Assembly (NCBI GenBank): GCA_910584485.1
Contig: CAJUAV010000001.1
Location: forward strand, 124,001-188,000
Direction of reading: 5' to 3'
Source of the DNA: an uncultured Alistipes sp.
GTDB taxonomy: Bacteria > Bacteroidota > Bacteroidia > Bacteroidales > Rikenellaceae
Length of the DNA stretch: 64,000 nucleotides
The number at the start of each line of letters is the position of its first letter. Positions within the stretch are counted from its first letter, which is position 1. The position numbers and the translations under genes were made by a program. The notes beneath the pieces were generated by a model. It did not search any database and was not told the origin of the DNA. It saw only the letters and a program-made list of their open reading frames with translations. Shown piece after piece: positions 43,543 through 51,443 of this stretch.

Positions 43543-44475
43543 ATGAAATACCTTGAAATCGGCAAAACCGGCATGAAGGTCTCGAATTTGAGCTTCGGGG
43601 CCTCGTCGCTGGGCAGCGTCTTCCACGAGACGAAGGAGAGCGAGGCGCTCGAAGCGGTCTATGCGGCCGTCGAGGGCGGCATGAATTTCATCGACGTCTC
43701 GCCCTATTACGGCTTCTACAAGGCCGAAACGGTGCTGGGCAAGGCGCTGCTGAACGTGCCGCGCGACAAATACTACCTCTCGACGAAGGTGGGCCGCTAC
43801 GGCCGCGACGGCGTCAAGTCGTGGGACTATTCGGCCCGCCGCGCCAAGGAGAGCGTCTACGAGAGCATGGAGCGGCTGCACGTCGACCGCATCGATCTGA
43901 TCAACGTGCACGACATCGAGTTCGCCGATCTGAACCAGGTGGTCGGCGAGACGCTGCCCGCGCTGGTCGAGCTGCGCGAAGAGGGGGTCGTGGGCCACGT
44001 CGGCATCACCGACCTGCAACTCGAAAACCTGCGCTGGGTGATCGAACGCGTGCCCGAAGGAACGGTCGAAAGCGTGCTCAATTTCTGCCACTACTGCCTC
44101 TGCGACGACAAGCTGGCCGATTTCCTCGACTTTTTCGAGGCGCACGGCGTGGGCGTCATCAGCGCTTCGCCCCTCTCGATGGGCCTTTTGTCGCAGCGCG
44201 GCGTGCCCGACTGGCATCCCGCACCGAAGCCCCTCGTCGATGCGTGCAAACGCGCCGCGGAGCATTGCGCCGCCAAGGGCTACCCGATCGAGAAGCTCGC
44301 CATGCAGTATGCCGTCAGCAACGACCGCATCGCCACGACGCTCTTCAGCTCGGCCAACCCGCTCAACGTAAAGAAGAATCTGGCCTTCGTCGAGGAGCCA
44401 ATCGACTGGTCGCTCGTCGAAGAGGTGCGCGCCATCATCGGCGACCAGCAGCGCGTCAGCTGGGCCAATTCCTGA
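43543..44475 (+). CDS. Aldo/keto reductase, probable L-galactose 1-dehydrogenase
   Basis: 310 residues. AKR tetrad in place: DVSPYYG (Asp, Tyr), STKVGRYG (Lys), NVHDIEF (His). Several stretches match plant L-galactose dehydrogenase closely from memory: SFGASSLGSVF, 'HDIEFADLNQVVGETLPAL', GVGVISASPLSMGLL, PDWHPA. It is expected to oxidise L-galactose at C1 to L-galactonolactone with NAD(P). The next gene, 7 nt later, encodes a lactonase-type amidohydrolase, and the third a zinc alcohol dehydrogenase, the order of the L-galactose route described for Bacteroides vulgatus. L-fucose is a possible alternative substrate. Confidence 0.82.
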   Translation: MKYLEIGKTGMKVSNLSFGASSLGSVFHETKESEALEAVYAAVEGGMNFIDVSPYYGFYKAETVLGKALLNVPRDKYYLSTKVGRYGRDGVKSWDYSARRAKESVYESMERLHVDRIDLINVHDIEFADLNQVVGETLPALVELREEGVVGHVGITDLQLENLRWVIERVPEGTVESVLNFCHYCLCDDKLADFLDFFEAHGVGVISASPLSMGLLSQRGVPDWHPAPKPLVDACKRAAEHCAAKGYPIEKLAMQYAVSNDRIATTLFSSANPLNVKKNLAFVEEPIDWSLVEEVRAIIGDQQRVSWANS

Positions 44476-44482
44476 TCGGACC

Positions 44483-45406
44483 ATGGATTTCAAGATCATC
44501 GACGCCCACGCCCATCTGTGGCTGCGGCAGGATACGGAGTGGAACGGCATGCGGATCCGCACGCTCGAGAACGGCCGCTCGGAGTTCCTCGGCGAGGAGG
44601 TGCAGATGGTGCCTCCTTTCATGATCGACGGCCGCAACTCGGCCGAGGTCTTCCTCTCGAACATGAACTATGCGCAGGTCTCGGCGGCCGTCATCACGCA
44701 GGAGTACATCGACGGGATTCAGAACGACTACCTCGAAGAGGTCGCGCGCCGCTATCCCGACCGTTTCTTCGTCTGCGGCATGTGCGACTATTTCGCCGAG
44801 CAGGTGGCCGAACAGGCCGAGGCGCTCGCCGCGCGCGGATTTCGGGCGATCAAGATTCCCGGGAACCGCCTCAAAACCGATCGGCAGACGGTGCAGCTGA
44901 CCGAGCCGAAGATGATGCGGCTGTTCGAGACGATGGTGCGGTGTGATCTGCTGCTCTCGATCGATCTGGACGACGATGCGTCGCAGATCGCCCAGATGGA
45001 GGAGGTGCTGGCCGCCTTTCCCGCGCTGCGGGTGGCTGTGGGCCATTTCGGCATGCCGACCCGCGCGACCTGGATGCGGCAGATACGCCTCGCGCACAAC
45101 CCGAACGTGCGGATCGAGTCGGGCGGCATCACGTGGCTCTATAACGCCGAGTTCTACCCCTTCGCGGGGGCGGTGCGGGCCATCCGCGAGGCGGCCGACG
45201 AGGTGGGGATGGATCGCCTCATGTGGGGCTCGGACTATCCGCGCACGATCACGGCGATCACCTATCGCATGTCGTACGATTTCGTGCTCAAGAGCAAGGA
45301 GCTCACCGACGAAGAGAAGGCGATGTTCCTCGGCCGCAATGCCGAACGCTTCTACGGCTTCCGCCGTTTGGTGGAGCTGCCCTATATCAAAAACATGTCG
45401 GAGTAG
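44483..45406 (+). CDS. Amidohydrolase-fold lactonase, probable L-galactono-1,5-lactonase
   Basis: 307 residues of the amidohydrolase_2 group: metal-binding IDAHAHLW at the N-terminus, VGHFGMP in the middle and WGSDYPRT with the catalytic Asp near the end. Relatives hydrolyse sugar lactones (fuconolactonase, galactonolactonase). It stands between an L-galactose dehydrogenase-like gene (7 nt upstream) and a zinc alcohol dehydrogenase (203 nt downstream), so opening of L-galactonolactone is the best assignment. No signal peptide; cytoplasmic. Confidence 0.78.
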   Translation: MDFKIIDAHAHLWLRQDTEWNGMRIRTLENGRSEFLGEEVQMVPPFMIDGRNSAEVFLSNMNYAQVSAAVITQEYIDGIQNDYLEEVARRYPDRFFVCGMCDYFAEQVAEQAEALAARGFRAIKIPGNRLKTDRQTVQLTEPKMMRLFETMVRCDLLLSIDLDDDASQIAQMEEVLAAFPALRVAVGHFGMPTRATWMRQIRLAHNPNVRIESGGITWLYNAEFYPFAGAVRAIREAADEVGMDRLMWGSDYPRTITAITYRMSYDFVLKSKELTDEEKAMFLGRNAERFYGFRRLVELPYIKNMSE

Positions 45407-45609
45407 GCGGAGCGGCGGCTTTCGCCGAAATGCCTGCCGCCGAGCGGCGGCGCATCGAGCCGTTCGGCGTGTTGCGCCCCTCCGCCGGAGAACGGCTATG
45501 GGCGGCTGCCGACTGCTGCGAGGTCGAAACGCGGCCGGTCTTCCCTGATCGGTCGCCCGAGGCCACGGCGTAAAAAAACGTATTGGAAAAACCAAACAGA
45601 TTCGAATAT

Positions 45610-46632
45610 ATGAAATCGGTACAGATCGCCGCCCCGTCCGAGATGCGGGTGGCCGAAATCGCGGCACCGAAGCCCGGACGGGGCGAGGTGCTGGTTAAAA
45701 TGCATTATGTGGGCTTCTGCGGCTCGGACCTCAATACCTACCTCGGCCGCAATCCGATGGTCAAGCTCCCCGTCGTCCCGGGCCACGAGATCGGCGGTTC
45801 GATCGCCGAAGCGGGCGAAGAGGTGCCCGCGGCGCTCACCGTGGGGCAGACCGTCACGATCAACCCCTACACGAATTGCGGCACCTGCTCGTCATGCCTC
45901 GGCGGCCGCGTGAATGCCTGCCGCTACAACGAGACGCTCGGCGTGCAGCGCAACGGCGCGATGGCCGACTACATCGTCGTGCCCTGGCAGAAGGTGATCC
46001 CCGCGGGGTCGATTTCGCCGCGCGACTGCGCCCTGATCGAACCGATGAGCGTCGGTTTCCACGCCGTTTCGCGTGCCGAGGTGACGGACCTCGACACGGT
46101 GATGGTGATCGGCTGCGGTATGATCGGCGTGGGTGCCATCGTGCGCGCCGCGCTGCGCGGTGCGACGGTCATCGCGGCCGACATCGACGACGAGAAGCTG
46201 GCCCTTGCGAAGCAGTTAGGTGCCAAATATACGGTCAACACCCTGACCGAAAACGTGCACGAACGGTTGCAGGAGCTGACGGGCGGCCACGGTCCCAATG
46301 TGGTGATCGAGGCGGTCGGCTCGCCCGTGACCTACGTGATGGCGGTCGACGAGGTGGCCTTCACGGGTCGCGTGGTCTGCATCGGCTACGCCAAGAGCAA
46401 CGTCGAATTCCAGACGAAGCTCTTCGTGCAGAAAGAACTTGACATCCGCGGTTCGCGCAACGCCATGCCGTCGGATTTCCGCGCCGTGATCCATTTCCTG
46501 GAGGAGCACCCCGACTTTCCGAAAGATCGGCTGATCTCGGCCGTCGCGACGCCCGAAACGGCGCATGAGGCGATGCAGCAGTGGGCCGTTGCCCCGGGCA
46601 AGGTCTTCCGCATCCTGGTGAAATTCGAGTAA
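45610..46632 (+). CDS. Zinc-dependent alcohol dehydrogenase, probable L-galactonate 5-dehydrogenase
   Basis: 340 residues. Catalytic zinc site GFCGSD and PGHEIGG, structural zinc site CGTCSSCLGGRVNAC (four Cys), and Rossmann IGCGMIGVGA. It is of the medium-chain sorbitol/threonine dehydrogenase type, as are LgoD/YjjN and the third enzyme of the L-galactose route, which oxidise L-galactonate to D-tagaturonate. Context favours that role. The 203-nt gap upstream is GC-rich and shows no clear promoter, so it may be read from the upstream promoter. Confidence 0.78.
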   Translation: MKSVQIAAPSEMRVAEIAAPKPGRGEVLVKMHYVGFCGSDLNTYLGRNPMVKLPVVPGHEIGGSIAEAGEEVPAALTVGQTVTINPYTNCGTCSSCLGGRVNACRYNETLGVQRNGAMADYIVVPWQKVIPAGSISPRDCALIEPMSVGFHAVSRAEVTDLDTVMVIGCGMIGVGAIVRAALRGATVIAADIDDEKLALAKQLGAKYTVNTLTENVHERLQELTGGHGPNVVIEAVGSPVTYVMAVDEVAFTGRVVCIGYAKSNVEFQTKLFVQKELDIRGSRNAMPSDFRAVIHFLEEHPDFPKDRLISAVATPETAHEAMQQWAVAPGKVFRILVKFE

Positions 46633-46686
46633 GCAGGGCGGCCCCCGACCGCGGAACGAGTCGGGGGCGTCGACAAAATCGATACG

Positions 46687-46721
46687 AAAACCCCGTCAGA
46701 ATTGCTTCTGACGGGGTTTTC
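46687..46721. terminator. Bidirectional terminator
   Basis: A perfect 15-bp stem (AAAACCCCGTCAGAA with its complement, loop TTGC) between the zinc dehydrogenase (+) and tRNA-Leu (-). Confidence 0.92.
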
Positions 46722-46722
46722 G

Positions 46723-46808
46723 TACTCGGAGCGGGGATCGAACCCGCACGGCCGTTGCTGGCCACAGGATTTTAAGTCCGGCGTGTCTACCGATTCCACC
46801 ATCCGAGC
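46723..46808 (-). tRNA. tRNA-Leu(TAA)
   Basis: 86 nt with a long variable arm. Anticodon loop CTTAAAA, anticodon TAA. Acceptor GCTCGGA with TCCGAGT, discriminator A, T arm GCGGG-TTCGATC-CCCGC. The anticodon stem CCGGA/TCCTG has one C-T mismatch (28:42). No CCA encoded. Adjacent to miaA, whose product modifies A37 in tRNAs of this kind. Confidence 0.93.
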
Positions 46809-46824
46809 ATCCTTTCGCGTGCGG

Positions 46825-46856
46825 CAAAAGTACGCATTTTATTTAGTTTTCGCAAG
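46825..46856 (-). promoter_or_regulatory. Promoter of tRNA-Leu
   Basis: Minus strand CTTG (46853-46856), 20 nt, TACTTTTG (46825-46832). The -33 element lies inside the last codons of miaA. Confidence 0.8.
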
Positions 46857-47748
46857 CCTCGGCATAGCGAATGATCGCCTCGTCGGCATCGGGGCGGAAC
46901 CAGCGGACCTCGGGATCGCGGCGGAACCACGTCAGCTGGCGTTTGGCGTAGCGGCGCGAGTTGCGCTGGATCAGCGCCACGGCCTCCTCGCGTGTGATCG
47001 TGCCGTCGAAAAAGGCGAACAGCTCCTTGTATCCGACCGTTTGCAGGGCATTGAGCCGGCGGAAGGGGAGCATGCGCCGCGCCTCCGCTTCGAGCCCCTC
47101 GGCCATCATCTGCTCCACACGGCGGTCGATCCGCTCGTACAACACCTCGCGGGGCAGCTCCACGCCGATCTTCACGATGCGGAAAGGGCGCTCGTGCCGC
47201 CTCCCCGTGCGCAACGACGAGTAGGGCACGCCCGTTTGCAGGCAGACCTCCAGCGCCCGCTGCACGCGGGCGGGATTGCTGCGGTCGACTTCGGCCCAGT
47301 AGCGCGGGTCGAGCCGTTCGAGCTCGGCGCCGAGGCTGGCGAGCCCCTCCGTCGCCAAACGCCGCGAAAGCGTTTCGCGCAGCCGTTCGTCGACGGCGGG
47401 CAGGTCGTCCATCCCTTCGCACAGCGCCTTGACATAGAGCCCCGAACCGCCGACGGCGATCAACGTGTCGTGGCGGCGGAACAGCTCCTCGATCCGCGCG
47501 AGGGCCTCGACCTCGTAGCGGCCGCAGTTCAATTCGTCGTCCACCTCGCGGTCGGCAATGAAATGATGTTCGGCGCGGCGGAGCTGCTCGGCGGTCGGCT
47601 GCGCCGTTCCGACGGGCAGGCCGCGATAGAACTGCCGCGAATCGGTCGAGAGGATCGGCGCCCCGCAGCGTTCGGCCAGTCGGATGCTCAAATCGGTTTT
47701 GCCGCACCCCGTGGGGCCGACGATCACCAGCAGGCGCTTAATATTCAT
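46843..47748 (-). CDS. miaA: tRNA dimethylallyltransferase
   Basis: 301 residues from the ATG at 47748. P-loop GPTGCGKT, DSRQFYRGLPVGTAQP, GGSGLYVKAL and the C-terminal 'RQLTWFRRDPEVRWF' are all typical of MiaA. It adds a dimethylallyl group to A37 of tRNAs reading codons that start with U. The tRNA-Leu(TAA) gene next to it is such a tRNA and has A at 36 and 37. The start overlaps the end of the pRiA4b-like gene by 11 nt, so the two are coupled. Confidence 0.95.
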   Translation of the reverse strand: MNIKRLLVIVGPTGCGKTDLSIRLAERCGAPILSTDSRQFYRGLPVGTAQPTAEQLRRAEHHFIADREVDDELNCGRYEVEALARIEELFRRHDTLIAVGGSGLYVKALCEGMDDLPAVDERLRETLSRRLATEGLASLGAELERLDPRYWAEVDRSNPARVQRALEVCLQTGVPYSSLRTGRRHERPFRIVKIGVELPREVLYERIDRRVEQMMAEGLEAEARRMLPFRRLNALQTVGYKELFAFFDGTITREEAVALIQRNSRRYAKRQLTWFRRDPEVRWFRPDADEAIIRYAEACEN

Positions 47749-48256
47749 CGTCGTAGCTGTCGTCCCCCTCGAACGAGCCGAATTCGCCCATCGCATCGTC
47801 GAAGATCGAACCTTCGCTCTCGTCGTCGGCGATCGTCTTCGAGGGGTCGTACTGGTCGGGCACCTCGGCGATGGCGAAGATTTCGCGCGGGTAGTGCGCC
47901 TCGGGATCGGCTTCGTAGGCGCCCGTGAGCTCCAGATAGTAGGCGCGGTCGCCGAAGAGGTCGAACAGATAGATCAGGCGATCGCGCCGACGGTGCAGAA
48001 TCTGCCCGAGCGTCACGCGCTCCATCGCCTCGGGGCCATCAGCGCCCCCTTCGCCCATCTCCATCAGGGTGAACTCGCGCCCCTTCTCCCAGCGGTCGTC
48101 GGCCGTGAAGAAGGAGGCCATGCAGGGTTCGTATTCGAGCGCTTCGAGCAGAAATTCGTGGAAGCGCAGCAGGGTCATGTCGTACATCACCTCGTAATCG
48201 CGGACGAAACGGTCGTTTTCGTCGCTCAACATGCGGAATCGGAATACCATCGACAT
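47738..48256 (-). CDS. pRiA4b ORF-3-like protein
   Basis: 172 residues. The pattern 'MVFRFRMLSDEND.FVRDYEV..D.TL..FHEFLLEALEYE' and 'LGQILHRRRDRLIYLFDLFGDRAYYLEL' is that of the plasmid pRiA4b ORF-3 family, and the C-terminus is strongly acidic (DDSYDDEY). The function is unknown. The start at 48256 is the only one upstream of the conserved fold; it lies 17 nt after the acyl-CoA reductase stop, and its end overlaps miaA, so three genes form a likely operon. Confidence 0.78.
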   Translation of the reverse strand: MSMVFRFRMLSDENDRFVRDYEVMYDMTLLRFHEFLLEALEYEPCMASFFTADDRWEKGREFTLMEMGEGGADGPEAMERVTLGQILHRRRDRLIYLFDLFGDRAYYLELTGAYEADPEAHYPREIFAIAEVPDQYDPSKTIADDESEGSIFDDAMGEFGSFEGDDSYDDEY

Positions 48257-48273
48257 AGGCTTATCGGATTTTA

Positions 48274-49257
48274 CTACAGTTTTTCGAGAAAGGCGATCGT
48301 GTCGACCGCATCGGGATAGTCCGTCAGACGCGGATGCTGCGCCCGCCCGAAATCGACCCGCCGCGGATGTTCGAGGCAGCGCGTGACGACGCACTGGATT
48401 TCGCGGTCGTGGACCGCCAGCCACGCGGCCGCCTCTTCGGGGGTGCGGTAGCGGCGGCAGGCGATCAGGCTCAAAGCCGTCGAAAAATCCGCCTGCTCGA
48501 CAACGAGTGCGCCCCCGAGGTCGAGGCAGCTGCCCCCCGTCATTTCGACGAGGGCTTTCGTCTGACGGGCGTTGTTGCGGTATTTCGGGTGGAGCTGCGG
48601 CGGACGGAGGGCGGGGAAGGGTGCCCCCTCGGGCAGCAGCAGCATCGAGACGTTGCGGCATCCCAACCCGTTATGGAGCCAGATATCCTCGGCGAGCCCC
48701 GCGAGTTCGGCGGCGGTCTCGTCGCCCGCGAGCACGGCGACCGACTGCCGCGAACCCCGCAGCAGGGCGGGCAGATCGCCGTAGGCGGCACGGAAATAAC
48801 GGTTCGTGTTGTCGCTGCCCGTGGCGATCACGGCATCGGGACGGCTCGTACCGTCGTAGGGCTCGACAGGCAGCGCGGGATCGATCGCATGCAGCTCGTC
48901 GAGCAGGTACTCCGTCAGTACGCGGTCTTTCGACGAGGGCTTCACCAGACAGCGGTGGCCGCTCGCGAGGACGCACAGCAGGTCGAAAAAGCCGACCAGG
49001 GGCACGTTGCCCGCCATGACGACCAGCACCCGTTTCGGTGCGGCGACGGGGATGCGATAGGGGGCTGTCCACGCTTCGAGCCGCTCGCGCTGCAACATTT
49101 CGAGCCGGATCGCTTCGACGGCCGCACGAATCGCATCGGGCGTAAACCAGGGGTTCGCCTCGACGGCGGCACGGATGACCGCCTCATCGGCCGCTCGTCG
49201 GCCGAAGGAGGCGAGACGTCGGCCGAGTTCGACGAAAGTTGGGATCGCAGCGTTCAT
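48274..49257 (-). CDS. LuxC-like acyl-CoA reductase
   Basis: 327 residues. The fold resembles acyl-CoA/aldehyde reductases: PKRVLVVMAGNVPLVGF, SGHRCLVKPSSKD, DAVIATGSDNTNRYF, LHNGLGCRNVSML with the active-site Cys, and GGALVVEQ. Bacteroidota carry such a gene widely, but its physiological substrate is not known to me. The start at 49257 lies only 5 nt after a perfect TATCTTTG box, so the mRNA should have almost no leader. It is the first gene of a probable operon with the pRiA4b-like gene and miaA. Confidence 0.82.
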   Translation of the reverse strand: MNAAIPTFVELGRRLASFGRRAADEAVIRAAVEANPWFTPDAIRAAVEAIRLEMLQRERLEAWTAPYRIPVAAPKRVLVVMAGNVPLVGFFDLLCVLASGHRCLVKPSSKDRVLTEYLLDELHAIDPALPVEPYDGTSRPDAVIATGSDNTNRYFRAAYGDLPALLRGSRQSVAVLAGDETAAELAGLAEDIWLHNGLGCRNVSMLLLPEGAPFPALRPPQLHPKYRNNARQTKALVEMTGGSCLDLGGALVVEQADFSTALSLIACRRYRTPEEAAAWLAVHDREIQCVVTRCLEHPRRVDFGRAQHPRLTDYPDAVDTIAFLEKL

Positions 49258-49262
49258 GCAGA

Positions 49263-49294
49263 CAAAGATACGAATAAGCGAGAGCAAAAACAAG
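49263..49294 (-). promoter_or_regulatory. Promoter in repeat unit upstream of acyl-CoA reductase
   Basis: Minus strand CTTG, 20 nt, TATCTTTG (49263-49270). The -7 box is 5 nt from the ATG, which predicts a leaderless or nearly leaderless transcript. Confidence 0.75.
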
Positions 49295-49482
49295 CTTGCT
49301 TGGTTTTTGCCGAGCGGGAGTATCTTGGACGCAGTCAAGGATACGAAAAGTCGAGCGCAGAAGCAAGCGTAAGCTTGCATCTGCCGAGACGACGTATCTT
49401 CGGCGCAGCCAAAGATACGAATAAGCGGAGTCGACCTGCTTGGTTTTGCCGAGCGGGAGTATCTTTGGCGCAGCTGAAATAA
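49266..49482 (-). repeat. Array of three promoter-bearing repeat units
   Basis: Units start near 49271, 49344 and 49418 (73-74 nt apart). Each holds GATACGAA(T/A)A, CAAGC..GCTTG, GCCGAG and GTATCTT. Sequence is related to the arrays at 12183 and 54670, and all have the same orientation relative to the gene they precede. Confidence 0.8.
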
Positions 49483-49526
49483 CCCTCCCTTCATCCGCGC
49501 TTCCGAGCTCCGAAAACGAGGCGAAT

Positions 49527-49559
49527 ACAAAAAACGCACCCCGAAATTTCGGGGTGCGT
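49527..49559 (-). terminator. Terminator of pectate lyase gene
   Basis: Minus strand GCACCCCGAAATTTCGGGGTGC followed by GTTTTTTG. Confidence 0.85.
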
Positions 49560-49579
49560 ACTTGTTGCGGCCGTTCGGG

Positions 49580-51202
49580 CTATTTGGCATTCAGCCACCC
49601 GATCAGACGGGCCATGTTCTGAATGTAGGTGCGCACCGAAATGCAGGGCGTCTCCTCCGTGCAGGCGTAGGGCGAGGTGTCGTAACGGTCGCCGACGAGC
49701 GTCTGACCGTACTGCGTCTCGTCGCTCGGCGTCGTGTCGGAGCAGGGGATGTAGGGATTCGACGTGGTGGTCAGCGGCGACAACCAGGCGCCCCGCGCAT
49801 CCTGCGCATCGAGCAGCTGGGCGGCTTCGGCATCCGACAGGGCCGCCTGACCGCCGCGCATGCGCGTGTAATATTTGCGCAACGGAATCAATTCGTTGTT
49901 CAGGAAGGGCGAATCCTTCTGCAACTCCTCGCGCGGCAGCGCCTTGACCTCTTCGTAGAGCTGGCGCAGACGGCTCGGATTCACCCCTGCGAACGAGCTG
50001 TAGTGGGCGATCGTCTGCTCGGGGCGCTGGTCGACGTAGTAGTGTCCGTTGGCGGTGTTCGAACCCTTGCGGTGCACGAAGAGCGGCTTGCCCGTATCGG
50101 GATCGATGAAGCGTGCCGTGACGAAATTGCCGCTCTGGTCCATGCGGCGCTTGCCGGCGCGGCCGCTCGCCTCGACCACGTCGTCGGGCAGGCGCGAAGC
50201 CTCCAGGAAGTCGATCGCCGCGGGAATGCCCGCCAGGAAACGCGTGTCGGCCGTCAGCTTGTAGTAGTCGAGCATCAGTATGATCATGCGCACGGTCGTA
50301 CCCGTATTGACGCCGCGCGGTTCGTACGAGCGGGCGTGGGCGGGCTTCAGGTCATCGACCGTGTACTGGTCGGCCCAGCCCGCATAGGGTGCTCCCTGCT
50401 GCAGGGTAATCATGAGGTACATGGCGCGCAGGATCGGCTCCTTCAGGTTCTGCATGCCGAGCGACTGGTAGCACTGCGTGAGGAAATCGATGATGTCGGG
50501 CATCACGTCGTCGTTGAGCGTGATGAACGACGAGTAGTCGGCCTGACCCTGGAAGGGGTGGTCGTAGCGCAGGGGCCAGCGCTGCGGCCAGCCGCCCACG
50601 GGATACTGGCTGTCGAGGGCGAAGCGGATCACCTTTTCGAGGGCGGGACGGTAGGTCGGATCGTATTTCTCGACGTACATGCGCAGCAGGAAGGTCGCCG
50701 CCTCCATCGTGCCGCCGTCGTCGAAGGTGGCGTTGCCGTAGTAGTGGCGGAACTCTTCCAACCGCCAGCCCGCATGGCCGACGGTGCGGTACCACTCCTT
50801 GAGCGAGTTCTCGCCCGCGAAATCGAAGCAGTAGTTCCAGCCGCCGCATTCGAGCTGCCCCCAGATCAGGGCGTTGGCGACGCGCTTGGCCTGCTCGTAG
50901 TAGTATTCGTCGCCCGTGGCGTGGTAGGCGTCGAGCAGCAGGTGGCCCACCGAAGGGGTGCCCGGGGGCTGGATCCAGACCATCGTCGGCTTGGCTTCCA
51001 TCTCGCCCCAGCGGCGCGAAAGGTCGGGCAGGTAGTTCCAGACGAAGCCGCCGTTGCAGCTCACCTCGTCCATCATGAAGGAGGTGGCGGCGCGCATGCG
51101 GTCGCGGACACGCGTTTCGAGTTTGTCGGCAGGCTTGGCCGAAGCGGCTCCGATCGAGAGCAGCAGGGCCGAAGCGATGCCTCCGAGGATAACGTGTTTC
51201 AT
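49580..51202 (-). CDS. Pectate lyase (PL10-like), exported
   Basis: 540 residues with a signal peptide ending near GAASA. PL10-type stretches: ALDSQYPVGGWPQRWP, 'FITLNDDVMPDIIDFL', 'TLQQGAPYAGWADQY' and ARSYEPRGVNTGTTV. These enzymes cleave polygalacturonan by beta-elimination, leaving an unsaturated uronyl end that GH105 enzymes remove. The N-terminal ~190 residues carry helical repeats like those of related hydrolases. It stands alone with its own terminator; the region upstream has only a weak TACATTTA box (51246-51253, minus). Confidence 0.85.
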   Translation of the reverse strand: MKHVILGGIASALLLSIGAASAKPADKLETRVRDRMRAATSFMMDEVSCNGGFVWNYLPDLSRRWGEMEAKPTMVWIQPPGTPSVGHLLLDAYHATGDEYYYEQAKRVANALIWGQLECGGWNYCFDFAGENSLKEWYRTVGHAGWRLEEFRHYYGNATFDDGGTMEAATFLLRMYVEKYDPTYRPALEKVIRFALDSQYPVGGWPQRWPLRYDHPFQGQADYSSFITLNDDVMPDIIDFLTQCYQSLGMQNLKEPILRAMYLMITLQQGAPYAGWADQYTVDDLKPAHARSYEPRGVNTGTTVRMIILMLDYYKLTADTRFLAGIPAAIDFLEASRLPDDVVEASGRAGKRRMDQSGNFVTARFIDPDTGKPLFVHRKGSNTANGHYYVDQRPEQTIAHYSSFAGVNPSRLRQLYEEVKALPREELQKDSPFLNNELIPLRKYYTRMRGGQAALSDAEAAQLLDAQDARGAWLSPLTTTSNPYIPCSDTTPSDETQYGQTLVGDRYDTSPYACTEETPCISVRTYIQNMARLIGWLNAK

Positions 51203-51345
51203 GTCGTACGGTTTTGTAGGTTTTCGGGTTGTGGTTTTCGAAGAGTAAATGTAACGCATTTTTTCGAAATCCGCGCATCATTCGGCCTTTTTGTAGGATC
51301 GAAAGGGGCCAAACGTCCGTTTCGGGCGGCGAAATGACCGTACGC

Positions 51346-51377
51346 GTTGTGCGGATCGCCGAAAACCGTTATCTTTG
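51346..51377 (+). promoter_or_regulatory. Promoter of purT
   Basis: GTTG (51346-51349), 20 nt, TATCTTTG (51370-51377), 66 nt before the ATG. The longer in-frame start at 51375 falls inside the -7 box and is rejected. Confidence 0.7.
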
Positions 51378-51443
51378 TCGCCTCGGAGAGGCGCCCGCGC
51401 GGCGCATGTTCGGAACAAGCGCAGACACTTATCGATTTTCGCC

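Noticed and set aside
45407..45609. A hidden small gene or riboswitch between the lactonase and the zinc dehydrogenase
   Set aside because: The 203-nt gap is GC-rich with no convincing start, fold or promoter box.
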